Counted from the first letter of the stretch, positions 7,191 to 16,190 are shown. The stretch is 39,291 nucleotides of DNA from Nitrospiraceae bacterium (GCA_002726235.1 PBSN01000004.1:101279-140569), one strand, 5' to 3'. Notes: generated by a model not told the origin, from the sequence alone. Translations and numbers: made by a program.

Positions 7191-9854
7191 ATGGAACACG
7201 TAAAGCTCACAATTGATAATCGCGAAGTCGAAGTTGAGCAGGGTACGCTTGTCATTGAAGCTGCCCGCGAGCTTGGTATCGATATTCCCCATTTCTGCTA
7301 TCACCCTAAGCTTGGGTATGATGCGAATTGCCGGATGTGTCATGTCGAGATCGAGAAAAGTCCAAAACTTCAGGCTTCTTGCAGTGTTCCTGTCACCGAT
7401 GGCATGGTTGTTCATACTGATACCGCGCGTGTGAACGAATCACACAAATCTGTGCTTGAATTTATTCTCGCGAATCATCCGCTTGACTGCCCAGTCTGTG
7501 ATCAGGGAGGACGTTGTGATCTACAAGATTACTCCCATCGATACACTCCGACGGTCAGCCGTTTTGAAGACGTGAAGCGGGTATTTGATAAAGAATATTT
7601 TGGTCCGGTTATTGAAAAACAGATGAACCGTTGTGTGTCTTGTATGCGCTGTGTGCGGTATTGCGACAATGTCATTGATGCTAAAGCGTTGGCGTCCACT
7701 GGACGTGGGTCGTCGAGTGAGATCAAACACTTCGGATCCCATCAGTTGGATTGTGAATTTTGTGGAGGATGTGTGCAGATCTGTCCCGTTGGGGCGTTTA
7801 CCAATCGCGTGTCCATGTTCGATTATCGGCCATGGATGTTGAAACGTACGGACACGACGTGTGGCTATTGCGGCGATGGTTGTCAACTGACGTTTCAGAC
7901 GCGAGATCAGCAATCTGCAGCCAACACCATTATTGAAGTTCAGTCATTCCACGGTACTGGCCGCAATAATGGTGACCTATGTGCTCGGGGTTATTTTGGA
8001 TTTGGTTTTGCCAATCACGAAGCGCGCCTCACCCATCCATTGATTAAACGTGACGGCACTCATGTCCAGGTTACTTGGGAAGAGGCATTGGAGTACGCGG
8101 CAGAGAGGCTTGTAGCAATCAAAGAACAACATGGTTCTGATGCGGTCGCTGGTTTGGCATCAGCACGGCTTACGAACGAAGATCTGTATGTGTTCCAAAA
8201 ATTCATGCGCATGTCAATTGGGACGAATCAGGTTGATTCTTCCGTTCGCTATGGCCACATTAATGCTGCGATGGCCATGGGGATAGTCCAGGGGACCACG
8301 CGCTGGACGGTCACCTATGAAGATATTGTTAAGGCTCATACGATTTTGCTGTTGGGAACAAAGATCACGGACACGAATCCCATCGTTGGGCTCAAAGTGA
8401 AGGAAGCCGTCAAGAAGGGTGGAGCTCAGTTGATTACCGTTGAGTCGACGGTGCCGGTTATTCAAACCATAAGCAATATTACAAATCTGGCTTCGCTTCA
8501 TCTGCAAGCCGATCCCATCGCCTATGGGGCTGTGGTCCAGGGGCTAGTCAATACCGTTCTTGATGATGGGTTGGTTAATGCAGAGATTCAAATCCGCTAT
8601 CCGCAGTACATCGAACGATTGAAGCAAGCTACCACGGCATTGTCTTTGCGCGATTGTGCACAGGTTTCAGGGGTATCTGCTGCTCAGATCAAAGTAGCAG
8701 CCAAGGTGTTTGCCGAATCCCCTAAATGTATTGTGCTTATGGGTCAGGGAGTGCTTCGCTCGCCGGGAGCGTTTGAGACCACTCTTAATGTCTTTGACCT
8801 TCTCCTTCTCACCGGGAAGCTTGACCAAGAAGGATCTGGTTTGGCCGTCCTGACCGAAGAAAATAATGAGCAGGGTGCACTTGAGATGGGGGTCGTTCCA
8901 GAGTATCTTCCTGGGCCTTCCGACCGGATGAGCGACACAGCAAAGCAAGTGATTCAAACACAGTGGGGTGTTGAACCAGCAACTGGCCTTGGGTTAAGGC
9001 TTCCAGAGATTATTGAAGCTGCTCGAGATGGCAGTGTCAAAGCAATGTATATCGTAGGCGAAAACCCAATTGAAAGCTTGCCGCCGTCGGTCAAGGTTCG
9101 AGATGCGCTCAATCATCTGGATCTTCTTATCTGCCACGAATTGTTTATGACTGAAACTGCAAAATGTGCGGATATCATATTCCCTGCGTGCAGTTATGCC
9201 GAAAAAGATGGAACTTTTACCAATTCCGAAGGTGTCGTTCAAAAAGTGTGCCGTGCTTTAGATCCGATCGGTGAGAGTCATCCGGATTGGGAAATACTCG
9301 TTCAGGTCTCGAATTTTATGAACGTTTCGATGGAATATGGGTCAGTAAAAGATGTTCAAGATGAAATCAGCAGGGTTCAATCTTCGGCGCGAAAGACTGC
9401 GAAGCTAGACCGGAAGGTTCTTGATCGGTATATCGAATGTGAAACCTCAAACCCTAGGGTCGATTCTCGATATGTGGTCGAAAAACCCAAGCCACGCGAT
9501 GGTCGACCACTAATTCTAACGGTTGGCCAAAGTCTTTTCCATTCCGGTAAAATGTCAACATTTGCCAGTGGGTTAAAGGCAATACAGACTGTAGGTGCTC
9601 TTATGATGCATCCTGATGATGGGGAGAAATATGGTGTGATGGATGGGAGTTTGGTGAAGATGGAGTCCGAGCATGGTGAAGCCGTCATTCCGGTTAAGTT
9701 TAATGAACGATACCCACAGGGGACGGTCTTTTTCCCTGAACATTTTAGTGGAGCTATTGGAGCGGTATTATCAATGACGATTGATTCCACAACAAACGCG
9801 CCGTATTTTGGTTCCGCTTATGTATCAATCGCACCATCTGTTTCCGGGGCATAA
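7191..9854 (+). CDS. nuoG: NADH-quinone oxidoreductase subunit G
   Basis: The 887-residue 75 kDa-type subunit carries the electron wire of the hydrophilic arm. In order it shows: a ferredoxin-like [2Fe-2S] domain (Cys36, 47, 50, 64); the His/Cys N5-type site (His96, Cys100, 103, 109); two four-Cys sets (148, 151, 154, 158 and 188, 191, 194, 198); then CGYCGDGC (Cys224, 227, 231) with Cys264. The last set looks like the off-path N7 cluster, present in only some bacteria. The rest is a molybdopterin oxidoreductase-type domain, with a C-terminal dinucleotide-binding-like domain from about residue 770. In NuoG this fold is normally structural and holds no molybdenum. It starts 15 bases after nuoEF and ends 3 bases before nuoH. 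Confidence 0.97.
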   Translation: MEHVKLTIDNREVEVEQGTLVIEAARELGIDIPHFCYHPKLGYDANCRMCHVEIEKSPKLQASCSVPVTDGMVVHTDTARVNESHKSVLEFILANHPLDCPVCDQGGRCDLQDYSHRYTPTVSRFEDVKRVFDKEYFGPVIEKQMNRCVSCMRCVRYCDNVIDAKALASTGRGSSSEIKHFGSHQLDCEFCGGCVQICPVGAFTNRVSMFDYRPWMLKRTDTTCGYCGDGCQLTFQTRDQQSAANTIIEVQSFHGTGRNNGDLCARGYFGFGFANHEARLTHPLIKRDGTHVQVTWEEALEYAAERLVAIKEQHGSDAVAGLASARLTNEDLYVFQKFMRMSIGTNQVDSSVRYGHINAAMAMGIVQGTTRWTVTYEDIVKAHTILLLGTKITDTNPIVGLKVKEAVKKGGAQLITVESTVPVIQTISNITNLASLHLQADPIAYGAVVQGLVNTVLDDGLVNAEIQIRYPQYIERLKQATTALSLRDCAQVSGVSAAQIKVAAKVFAESPKCIVLMGQGVLRSPGAFETTLNVFDLLLLTGKLDQEGSGLAVLTEENNEQGALEMGVVPEYLPGPSDRMSDTAKQVIQTQWGVEPATGLGLRLPEIIEAARDGSVKAMYIVGENPIESLPPSVKVRDALNHLDLLICHELFMTETAKCADIIFPACSYAEKDGTFTNSEGVVQKVCRALDPIGESHPDWEILVQVSNFMNVSMEYGSVKDVQDEISRVQSSARKTAKLDRKVLDRYIECETSNPRVDSRYVVEKPKPRDGRPLILTVGQSLFHSGKMSTFASGLKAIQTVGALMMHPDDGEKYGVMDGSLVKMESEHGEAVIPVKFNERYPQGTVFFPEHFSGAIGAVLSMTIDSTTNAPYFGSAYVSIAPSVSGA

Positions 9855-9857
9855 CCA

Positions 9858-10853
9858 ATGGATGTGATAGTCACGCTTGCCATTATTCTCTTGCAGGTTG
9901 CTCTTGTCATGGCCATCATTCTTCTGAATGTGGCCTATCTTACCTACGCAGAGCGAAAGATTCTTGGATTTATGCAGGATCGTCTCGGACCCATGGAGGT
10001 TGGTCCATACGGGTTGCTTCAGCCGATTGCAGACGGCATCAAACTGTTTTTTAAAGAAGACATTATTCCTGCTGGGGCGAACAAAGTTATTTTTACGCTT
10101 GCCCCAATTTTGGCTTTTGTTCCCGCAATGATTGGTTTCGCCGTGGTGCCGTTTGGGGCTGGAGAAAAACCATGGATCATCAGCGATATCAACGTTGGCA
10201 TTCTCTATGTTCTGGCAGTGACGTCGATTGGCGCCTATGGCATTATCCTTGGAGGATGGGCGTCCAATAGCAAATACTCCCTCCTCGGGGGCTTGCGTGC
10301 GGCAGCACAGGTTATTAGCTATGAGTTGAATATTGGACTCGCGATCGTAGGGGTGTTGTTGCTCTCAGGATCGTTAAGTCTGGTGGAAATCACTGAAGCT
10401 CAAGCGGGTGGATTCTGGCATTGGTACGTTTTCCCTCAGTTCGTTGCCTTTGTGATCTATAGCATTGCTGCGGTTGCCGAAACGAATCGCCTTCCCTTCG
10501 ATCTTCCCGAAGCGGAGAGTGAACTAGTTGCCGGGTTTTTCACTGAATACAGCGGGATGCGATTTTCATTTTTCTTTATGGCGGAATACGCCAACATGAT
10601 TCTTGTCTCCTGCATTGCCGCCATTCTGTTTCTCGGAGGATACAATGCGCCATTTCCATTTCTGGATTTCGTTCCGCCGGTCATATGGTTTACGCTAAAA
10701 GTCTACTTCTTCTTGTTTCTTTTCATCTGGATACGCGCAACGGTGCCTCGACTTCGGTACGATCAGTTAATGCGACTTGGGTGGAAGGTTATGTTGCCCA
10801 TCGCATTAGCGAATATTATGCTCACGGCAGTGATTGTGTACGTGGTGGAGTAG
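9858..10853 (+). CDS. nuoH: NADH-quinone oxidoreductase subunit H
   Basis: NuoH/ND1 is the membrane subunit that completes the quinone access channel and links the hydrophilic arm to the proton pumps. The 331 residues contain about eight hydrophobic helices. Family motifs are clear: YAERKILGFMQDRLGP, then LLQPIADGIKLFFKED near the N-terminus, AETNRLPFDLPEAESELV in the acidic loop, and RATVPRLRYDQLM near the C-terminus. Length and motif order are normal. Its TAG stop shares a base with the probable GTG start of nuoI. Confidence 0.98.
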   Translation: MDVIVTLAIILLQVALVMAIILLNVAYLTYAERKILGFMQDRLGPMEVGPYGLLQPIADGIKLFFKEDIIPAGANKVIFTLAPILAFVPAMIGFAVVPFGAGEKPWIISDINVGILYVLAVTSIGAYGIILGGWASNSKYSLLGGLRAAAQVISYELNIGLAIVGVLLLSGSLSLVEITEAQAGGFWHWYVFPQFVAFVIYSIAAVAETNRLPFDLPEAESELVAGFFTEYSGMRFSFFFMAEYANMILVSCIAAILFLGGYNAPFPFLDFVPPVIWFTLKVYFFLFLFIWIRATVPRLRYDQLMRLGWKVMLPIALANIMLTAVIVYVVE

Positions 10854-11383
10854 TGAGGGCGTTACTCAAGGCGGTGACATTCCCTGAAATTTTGATGGGA
10901 TTGAAGGAAACGTTGAAACATCTGTTCACACCCTCAGTGACTCTTCAGTACCCTCATGTAAAGAGAAGCCTTCCCGGCGGCTATCGCGGTATGTTATCGC
11001 TGCTTCGCTATAGTGACGGTGGCGAAAAGTGCGTCGGCTGCGATTTGTGTGAGGCTACCTGCCCTTCAAGGGTGATTACGGTGGTCAGTGCGGAGGTGCA
11101 GGGGGAACCTACTAAGCGCTATGCCAAAGAATACTATATGGACATGACGCGTTGCGTATTCTGTGGTCTGTGTGTTGAAGCTTGTCCCGTTGACGCCTTA
11201 GGCATGACTAAGGAATACGAATGGGCAGTGTATGATAAACGTTCACTTCGTCTCAACAAAGAGCAACTTCTTGCTATCGGTGATCGATCCTTTCCCGAAC
11301 GTGAACGGCCGGTGCAGGACCAATACCATAACGTAGCAACTTTTAACATTGGCCGACCTCAGCTTCCTCAGAAGCAATACTAA
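10853..11383 (+). CDS. nuoI: NADH-quinone oxidoreductase subunit I
   Basis: NuoI/TYKY carries clusters N6a and N6b, which pass electrons towards N2. Two ferredoxin motifs are visible, CVGCDLCEATCP and CVFCGLCVEACP. I choose the GTG at 10853, which overlaps the nuoH stop by one base (TAGTG). It yields an N-terminus RALLKAVTFPEILMGLKETL with the amphipathic helix expected before TLQYP, for 176 residues. ATG 10895 (162 residues) is an alternative. The frame is open to 10685 inside nuoH, but that part is a shadow of nuoH. This is the last nuo gene here: nuoJ would normally follow, but hemH does instead. Confidence 0.95.
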   Translation: MRALLKAVTFPEILMGLKETLKHLFTPSVTLQYPHVKRSLPGGYRGMLSLLRYSDGGEKCVGCDLCEATCPSRVITVVSAEVQGEPTKRYAKEYYMDMTRCVFCGLCVEACPVDALGMTKEYEWAVYDKRSLRLNKEQLLAIGDRSFPERERPVQDQYHNVATFNIGRPQLPQKQY

Positions 11384-11449
11384 GTTTTTCTCCTCCGCAT
11401 GACCGGCTACTTTGTCTTCCGTTTTTGTTGAAGTGAGGAAACATGTTCT

Positions 11450-12460
11450 ATGAGTGTTGATGCAGTCATTCTTGTGTCGTTTGGTGGTCCTGAAGGCATG
11501 GATGATGTGATGCCGTTTCTGGAGAATGTGTTGCGCGGAAAGAACGTTCCTGAAGACCGCAAATTGCAAGTTGCCGAGCACTATAAACAGTTTGGTGGGG
11601 TCAGTCCGATCAATTCGCAAAATCGTGCTCTGATTGACGCCATCAAGGATGAGTTGGAGATGTGCGATATACGATTGCCTATTTATTTTGGCAATCGAAA
11701 CTGGCATCCACTTCTTTCCGATGTGCTCAAGCAGATGAGAGATGACGGAATAAAACATGCGCTGGCCATTGTGACGTCCGCATACAGCTCGTATTCAGGT
11801 TGTAAGCAGTATCTCGACAATATTCAGCGTGCAGTTGATATGGTTGATGGTACGGTGATCATTCAAAAGTTGCGACAATACTATAACCACCCGGGGTTTG
11901 TTGAAGCGAATATTGACCGGGTAAGGGATGCTATTGAAACACTTCCCAACCCCACCGACTCATTTGCCGTGGCGTTCACTGCACACAGCATTCCGATTGC
12001 GATGGCGAAAACCTGTCCATATGATGAACAGTTGCGCGAAGTTGCCGGCGTCATTGCCTGTCAACTGAAGATTGCTGATTGGAAACTGGTGTTTCAGAGT
12101 CGCAGTGGGCCACCCGATCAACCTTGGTTGGATCCCGATATCTTGGACCATATTCGGACGCTAAAGGCGAAAGGGTGTGGTCAGCTCGTTGTCGCTCCGA
12201 TCGGGTTTATCTCTGATCACTTAGAGGTGGTGTATGATCTTGATCAGCAGGCCAAGAAACTCTGCAGTGAACTTGGGATTGCAATGATACGTGCTGGAAC
12301 TGTGGGGTTGCATCCCGCTGTGGTGTCGATGTTTCGCGAGTTGATTGAAGAGCAGATCAGGCCGGGAATGGAGCGACGAGTCTATGGGAGTGGAACCGCA
12401 TGGCCGGACGTATGTCCGCCAGACTGTTGTAGCTACACTTTTGGCCGCTCTTCAGATTAG
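11450..12460 (+). CDS. hemH: ferrochelatase (proto- or coproporphyrin type)
   Basis: Ferrochelatase inserts ferrous iron into a porphyrin, the metal-insertion step of heme synthesis. The 336-residue protein begins DAVILVSFGGPEG, has the porphyrin-loop segment YFGNRNWHP, the catalytic His179 in FTAHSIP, and Glu259 in GFISDHLEVVYD. The segment TSAYSSYSGCKQY and the terminal CPPDCC (Cys322, 326, 327) resemble actinobacterial enzymes, some of which bind a [2Fe-2S] cluster and use coproporphyrin III. Which substrate this one uses cannot be decided from sequence alone. A GAGGAA site (11435-11440) lies 9 bases before the ATG. The 66-base gap after nuoI shows no clear terminator, so it may be co-transcribed with nuo. 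Confidence 0.94.
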   Translation: MSVDAVILVSFGGPEGMDDVMPFLENVLRGKNVPEDRKLQVAEHYKQFGGVSPINSQNRALIDAIKDELEMCDIRLPIYFGNRNWHPLLSDVLKQMRDDGIKHALAIVTSAYSSYSGCKQYLDNIQRAVDMVDGTVIIQKLRQYYNHPGFVEANIDRVRDAIETLPNPTDSFAVAFTAHSIPIAMAKTCPYDEQLREVAGVIACQLKIADWKLVFQSRSGPPDQPWLDPDILDHIRTLKAKGCGQLVVAPIGFISDHLEVVYDLDQQAKKLCSELGIAMIRAGTVGLHPAVVSMFRELIEEQIRPGMERRVYGSGTAWPDVCPPDCCSYTFGRSSD

Positions 12461-12938
12461 TGTGCGGGCTTTTCCGAACGTTCCACGCCTAAAATTTTGA
12501 CATCAAAGGTCAAATCTTGCTCGCCAACGGATGGGTGAAATCCAGCATTGCCTTGTTTCTGTCAGTTTCAAGGCTGCATGGGTTCTCCCTCACTTGGTGG
12601 CAGGGCTGAGCCACTTTCTTGCTCCGGTGGAGCTTGTTTCTTGTCGATCAATGCAGTGGCCTTGGTGTTATAGGTGTTGTACGTGTCGGTCACTTTTACT
12701 GTGCTCGTTTTAGTTTGTCCTGCCTGCAGTTCCACGAATTCACTTTCGACATGAGGGGGAGCTGTGTGTTGCCCCTGGATGTAGAAAAGAGGCCTCTTCC
12801 GACATTGATGTCGGAGAGATATTTGGCGTCGGGAGTGAGTGTGTATTCAAATAGAGACGGTGAGGCTTGGGCAGTCTCAAGGTCGGCATCTGGAAGAGCG
12901 TGCGCCGACGAAATTAGTATAAGGCATATGGCGATCAC
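12457..12938 (-). pseudogene. frameshifted exported FKBP-type prolyl isomerase
   Basis: Pieces of one FKBP-type peptidyl-prolyl isomerase can be read on the minus strand in changing frames. From GTG 12938 there is a signal-peptide-like start (VIAICLILISSAHALPDA), then FEYTLTPDAKYLSDINVGR. The homology moves to another frame at about 12792 (PLFYIQGQHTAPPHVE, later ELQAGQTKTSTVKV and ATALIDKKQAPPE) and ends at a stop at 12568-12570. LDFTHPLASK follows in a third frame, equivalent to DFNHPLAGK, and then DLTFDVKILGVE continues to the TAA at 12457-12459. About 15-20 residues before LDFTHP appear to be missing. Several independent lesions argue for decay rather than one sequencing error. An AGGAGG-like site survives upstream. 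The end overlaps the hemH stop in convergent orientation. Confidence 0.75.
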
Positions 12939-12996
12939 CGTGATCGTCCATTATCATGTTGTAATTACGGCGCATCCCTCCTCTCAGATTGGGAGA

Positions 12997-14337
12997 TTAG
13001 CGTAGAGATGCCGTGGTTCGTGCGGGGGTTCCGTGGCGAGATTTTTCGCCAAATTGGCGTATTCTTGTACCACTATCGGTAATGGATTGTGTGCGAGATC
13101 GTTTGACAAACGGTTTGCCGCTTCGTGACCGTGTTGCGGGGTTGTGCCGTGATTGTGGGCGGTTTTTCGTGGCACGAGGCACTGCTTGGCCAATAAGCTT
13201 CTCAATCGCTCGAAGATTGTTGCTGTCCTCTTCTGTCACGAAACTGGTGGCCGATCCAGTTTTTTGCATCCGACCTGTTCGACCAATACGGTGGACATAA
13301 TCTTCGGCAGTGTATGGAAGGTCGTAGTTCACCACGTGACCGATGTTGTCAACATCAAGACCGCGGGCAGCGACGTCCGTTGCTACGAGAACGGTAAAAC
13401 GTCCTCGTCTAAACCCTTCCAAAGCGGCACGTCGTTGGGAAAGTCGACGGTCCCCGTGCAGAACTGCAACCCGATGTCCAAGCTTCTCGAGTGATTCCCC
13501 CAAACGGTTTACGCGGTGTTTTGTTCTAGCAAAGACCAAAACCGATTCGCGTTTCTCCTTCAGAAGAGAAAGAAGAAGCCCCGTTTTCTCTCCTTGGGTG
13601 GTGTGGTGAAGTTTGTGGGTCACGTTGGTTGCGGGCGTTGCCCGCTTGGACACCATCGCATGCACTGGGTTATTTAGGGACATCTTTGCCAAGTCGCCAA
13701 GATTACTGGGAAGGGTGGCAGAAAAGAGTAACGTCTGCCGCTCTTCAGGAAGCGCGTCAATAATTTGATTGAGTTGCTGGGAAAATCCCATATCGAGCAT
13801 GCGATCCGCTTCGTCGAGGACCACAATTTTGAGTTTGTTCAATAGAATATTTCCCTGCCACATGTGGTCGAGTAATCGCCCAGGCGTTGCGACGATAATC
13901 TCTGGACGTTGGCGAAGTCCACGCACTTGAGCGAGCATATCACTGCCACCAACAATGGCAGTGGAAAAGATTCGTCGGGACCGGCCAAGTTTGTCGACCG
14001 TTTCCTGAATTTGAAAGACGAGTTCACGTGTTGGAGCCAATATTAACCCACGGGGATTGCCTCTCGGTCCACCAGCTAGCCGTTCAATCATCGGAATGAC
14101 AAATGCGGCCGTTTTACCCGTGCCGGTTTGCGCACATCCCAGTACATCGCGGCCTTCAAGTCCGGGTGGAATTGCCTCCGATTGAATTGGGGTAGGGTTA
14201 ACGAGTCCTGCGCGGTTCAAGTCCCGCACGAGCGGAGTGGATAGGCCGAATGATTGGAAGGTTTGAGTGGGTGTATCTGAAGCTGATTCTGAAATTGGAA
14301 ATGAAGATGGAGTTGGTGCTGTTGCAGATGTTGGCAT
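12997..14337 (-). CDS. rhlE: DEAD-box ATP-dependent RNA helicase, RhlE type
   Basis: A 446-residue cytoplasmic RNA helicase. The motifs run in order: Q motif (FQSFGLS then NPTPIQSEAIP), motif I AQTGTGKT, PTRELVFQIQ, TPGRLLDH, DEAD in VVLDEADRMLDMGF, SAT in LLFSATLP, then the second RecA domain with VLVFARTKH, TDVAARGLDVD and HRIGRTGR. The basic, low-complexity C-terminal tail of about 70 residues rich in Arg, Ser and Thr is typical of RhlE-like proteins and probably binds RNA. RhlE is the best subfamily guess, but the Dead-box subgroups are hard to separate by eye. A GAGAGGAAA site precedes the ATG. A degenerate intergenic repeat (14352-14463) forms most of its leader. Confidence 0.92.
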   Translation of the reverse strand: MPTSATAPTPSSFPISESASDTPTQTFQSFGLSTPLVRDLNRAGLVNPTPIQSEAIPPGLEGRDVLGCAQTGTGKTAAFVIPMIERLAGGPRGNPRGLILAPTRELVFQIQETVDKLGRSRRIFSTAIVGGSDMLAQVRGLRQRPEIIVATPGRLLDHMWQGNILLNKLKIVVLDEADRMLDMGFSQQLNQIIDALPEERQTLLFSATLPSNLGDLAKMSLNNPVHAMVSKRATPATNVTHKLHHTTQGEKTGLLLSLLKEKRESVLVFARTKHRVNRLGESLEKLGHRVAVLHGDRRLSQRRAALEGFRRGRFTVLVATDVAARGLDVDNIGHVVNYDLPYTAEDYVHRIGRTGRMQKTGSATSFVTEEDSNNLRAIEKLIGQAVPRATKNRPQSRHNPATRSRSGKPFVKRSRTQSITDSGTRIRQFGEKSRHGTPARTTASLR

Positions 14338-14351
14338 AAAACGGTTTCCTC

Positions 14352-14463
14352 TCTAAAAGACTGGTCAAGTACGGCAGGATGAAGCGAGGACCCTGATAGG
14401 CGTACCGTGCGTGGTATACGCAGAGGGGCTCAAGCAACGACAATGCCGCTGGAAGACCTTTCA
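14352..14463. repeat. degenerate intergenic repeat, copy 1
   Basis: This is the most divergent of four related intergenic elements in the window. Read on the plus strand it begins CTCTAAAAGACTGGTCAAGT, continues with ACGGCAGGATGAAGCGAGGA and ends CAATGCCGCTGGAAGACCTT. The order and spacing of blocks match the copies at 19436-19532, 33902-34019 and 36437-36550, whose ends read CTGTTCAAAAAG and CTTTTTCAAC. It lies in the leader of the helicase gene, only about 15 bases upstream of its start codon. Assignment to the family is by eye. Confidence 0.5.
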
Positions 14464-14942
14464 CTTATACTGTTGTGGGATCGATTGACACGAGGTCAGA
14501 AAACTGTACGAAGCAGAATCAGGTAGGAGTCCGTTCCGAAGAGAGTCTGATCACGATACGATCACGGGTCCGTATCTTCAAGTAACGCCATCGTCATCCG
14601 GACCACCAAACGATGATTGCGGGCAAAGATACAGGAGATCTGTCCTTATGTCAAATAATAGACGGTGTGCATGTTTTTTGTGGAGCGTGGCCACCATTCT
14701 CCGAGTCCTCGAGAAGTTTGCAGATGTGGACACAGAAGAACTCAAAGAAAGAGAGTCAGGGGGAATCATTGTCTTCAAAACCAATCTTTGGATGACGATT
14801 TCGACCACGCTCTTTGTCAGACTGTCTTAGCGGTCGTTGTGGCTGATGATGTGGCCGATATTTTTGCCGAAGCAGGGCTAAAAACTTGGACATTTCGATT
14901 CTCTTCGATTAGTTTCTGGCCGCTGTGGAAAAGTTTTCCCTG
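14464..14942. other. intergenic stretch with no recognised gene
   Basis: Roughly 480 bases between the helicase leader and the DUF1015 gene. No convincing gene is seen. On the plus strand two overlapping frames give short uncharacterised peptides: FADVDTEELKERESGGIIVF in one, and DDDFDHALCQTVLAVVVADD, continuing with DVADIFAEAGL, in the next. They sit head to tail across a frame change near 14790. This could be the remnant of a decayed small gene, but I recognise no family and codon quality is poor outside these patches. Confidence 0.3.
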
Positions 14943-16190
14943 TCAGGTGTCCCGTAACATGTGAATGAACAACCCGTCGCGTAGTTTTGGCTCAAACCAA
15001 GTGCTCTTTGGTGGCATGATGCGGTTAGCGTCGGATACGGCCATCAGCTCGTCGACGGTCGTTGGGTATAACCAAAACGCTACGGACCAGTTCCCTTGAT
15101 CCACCATTTCCGCAAGTTTCTCGACCCCACGCACGCCTCCGACAAAATCTATACGAGGGTCGGACCGTTGGTCCACTATTCCCAATAGTGGATCAAGCAC
15201 AAGCTCTGTCAACACGGAGATTGCTAGAGAGCGAACCGGATCGAGGTTAATTTCTGACGACAAATCTTTGGTTGGTGTGGCACGGTGCCACTGACCCTTG
15301 ATGTACATGTCAAATCCAGCCGAAGGAGGATCGCCAGGTTGCGACGTCAATTGCAGTTCAAAGTGAGAGGCTACCGCCTCAATAAATTGGTTGGCGGTCA
15401 GGCCGTTCAAATCGCGAACTACTCTATTGTACGGAAGAATTTTAAGGTCGTCGTGTGGAAAGATCACTGCCAAAAAGCCTTCCTCGTGGGTATCCGATGT
15501 TAGGGCGCTAGAATTACGACGTGCTGCTCGCACACGACTTGCGGCCGCGGAGCGATGATGCCCGTCTGCAATGTACATGGTCTCAATGGCTTGGAAGTCT
15601 TTCATAACTCGATGAATCGCAGATTGGTCCCGCACGCTCCAGACGGTGTGTTCAATTCCATCGGCGGCTATGAAGTGTGAATCAGGTGGGGTGTTGGTGA
15701 CCCATTCAAGCCAGTGATTGAATGTTTCGGGACGGCGAAAAAACAGAAGGACAGGCCCGGATTGAGACTCATGTGTTTGAATGATTCGTACACGATCCGC
15801 TTCCTTCACCGGTCGAGTGAGTTCGTGTTTTTTGATAATTCCACGATCGTACTCGTCCACGGAGGCAAGTGCTACCAGTCCGGTCTGTTGGTGTGTACCC
15901 CATTGCTGTCGATAGACACCCAGTAAAGGGTGCTCTTCGTGGGTAAGAATGCCATTGTTTATGAGACTTTGTAGGTTGTCTGCACCCCTTTTATAGACAG
16001 TGCTGGAATATGAATCGATCTCGGAGGCAAACTCGAGTTCCGCTCGGCTCACACGGAGAAAACTATGCGGGTTTCCTTTAGTGAGGTCACGCGCTTCCTC
16101 CAACGATACAACATCGTATGGAGGGGCGGCGACTTTGGCGGCGAATTCTGGTGTGGGTCTGACCGCGCGAAATGGAGAGACTATCGCCAT
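14943..16190 (-). CDS. DUF1015 family protein
   Basis: A 415-residue soluble protein of the widespread DUF1015 family (COG4198), whose biochemical role I do not know. Family features are visible: the N-terminal SPFRAVRP and the APPYDVVS block, NPHSFLRVSR, the central YIADGHHRSAAASRVR motif and the C-terminal end with MPPKSTWFEPKLRDGLFIH. The GHHR motif and the conserved PPKSTWF segment suggest an active or ligand site, but that is inference. An AAGGAGA site precedes the ATG. No operon partner: it stands alone on the minus strand, with intergenic DNA on both sides. Confidence 0.9.
   Translation of the reverse strand: MAIVSPFRAVRPTPEFAAKVAAPPYDVVSLEEARDLTKGNPHSFLRVSRAELEFASEIDSYSSTVYKRGADNLQSLINNGILTHEEHPLLGVYRQQWGTHQQTGLVALASVDEYDRGIIKKHELTRPVKEADRVRIIQTHESQSGPVLLFFRRPETFNHWLEWVTNTPPDSHFIAADGIEHTVWSVRDQSAIHRVMKDFQAIETMYIADGHHRSAAASRVRAARRNSSALTSDTHEEGFLAVIFPHDDLKILPYNRVVRDLNGLTANQFIEAVASHFELQLTSQPGDPPSAGFDMYIKGQWHRATPTKDLSSEINLDPVRSLAISVLTELVLDPLLGIVDQRSDPRIDFVGGVRGVEKLAEMVDQGNWSVAFWLYPTTVDELMAVSDANRIMPPKSTWFEPKLRDGLFIHMLRDT

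Noticed and set aside
10685-10852. Longer N-terminus for nuoI starting inside nuoH
   Set aside because: The extension is nuoH read in another frame; the GTG at 10853 gives the normal NuoI N-terminus and overlaps the nuoH stop.
12531-13005. Short plus-strand frames between hemH and the helicase
   Set aside because: They are the complement of the FKBP pseudogene and have no homology of their own.
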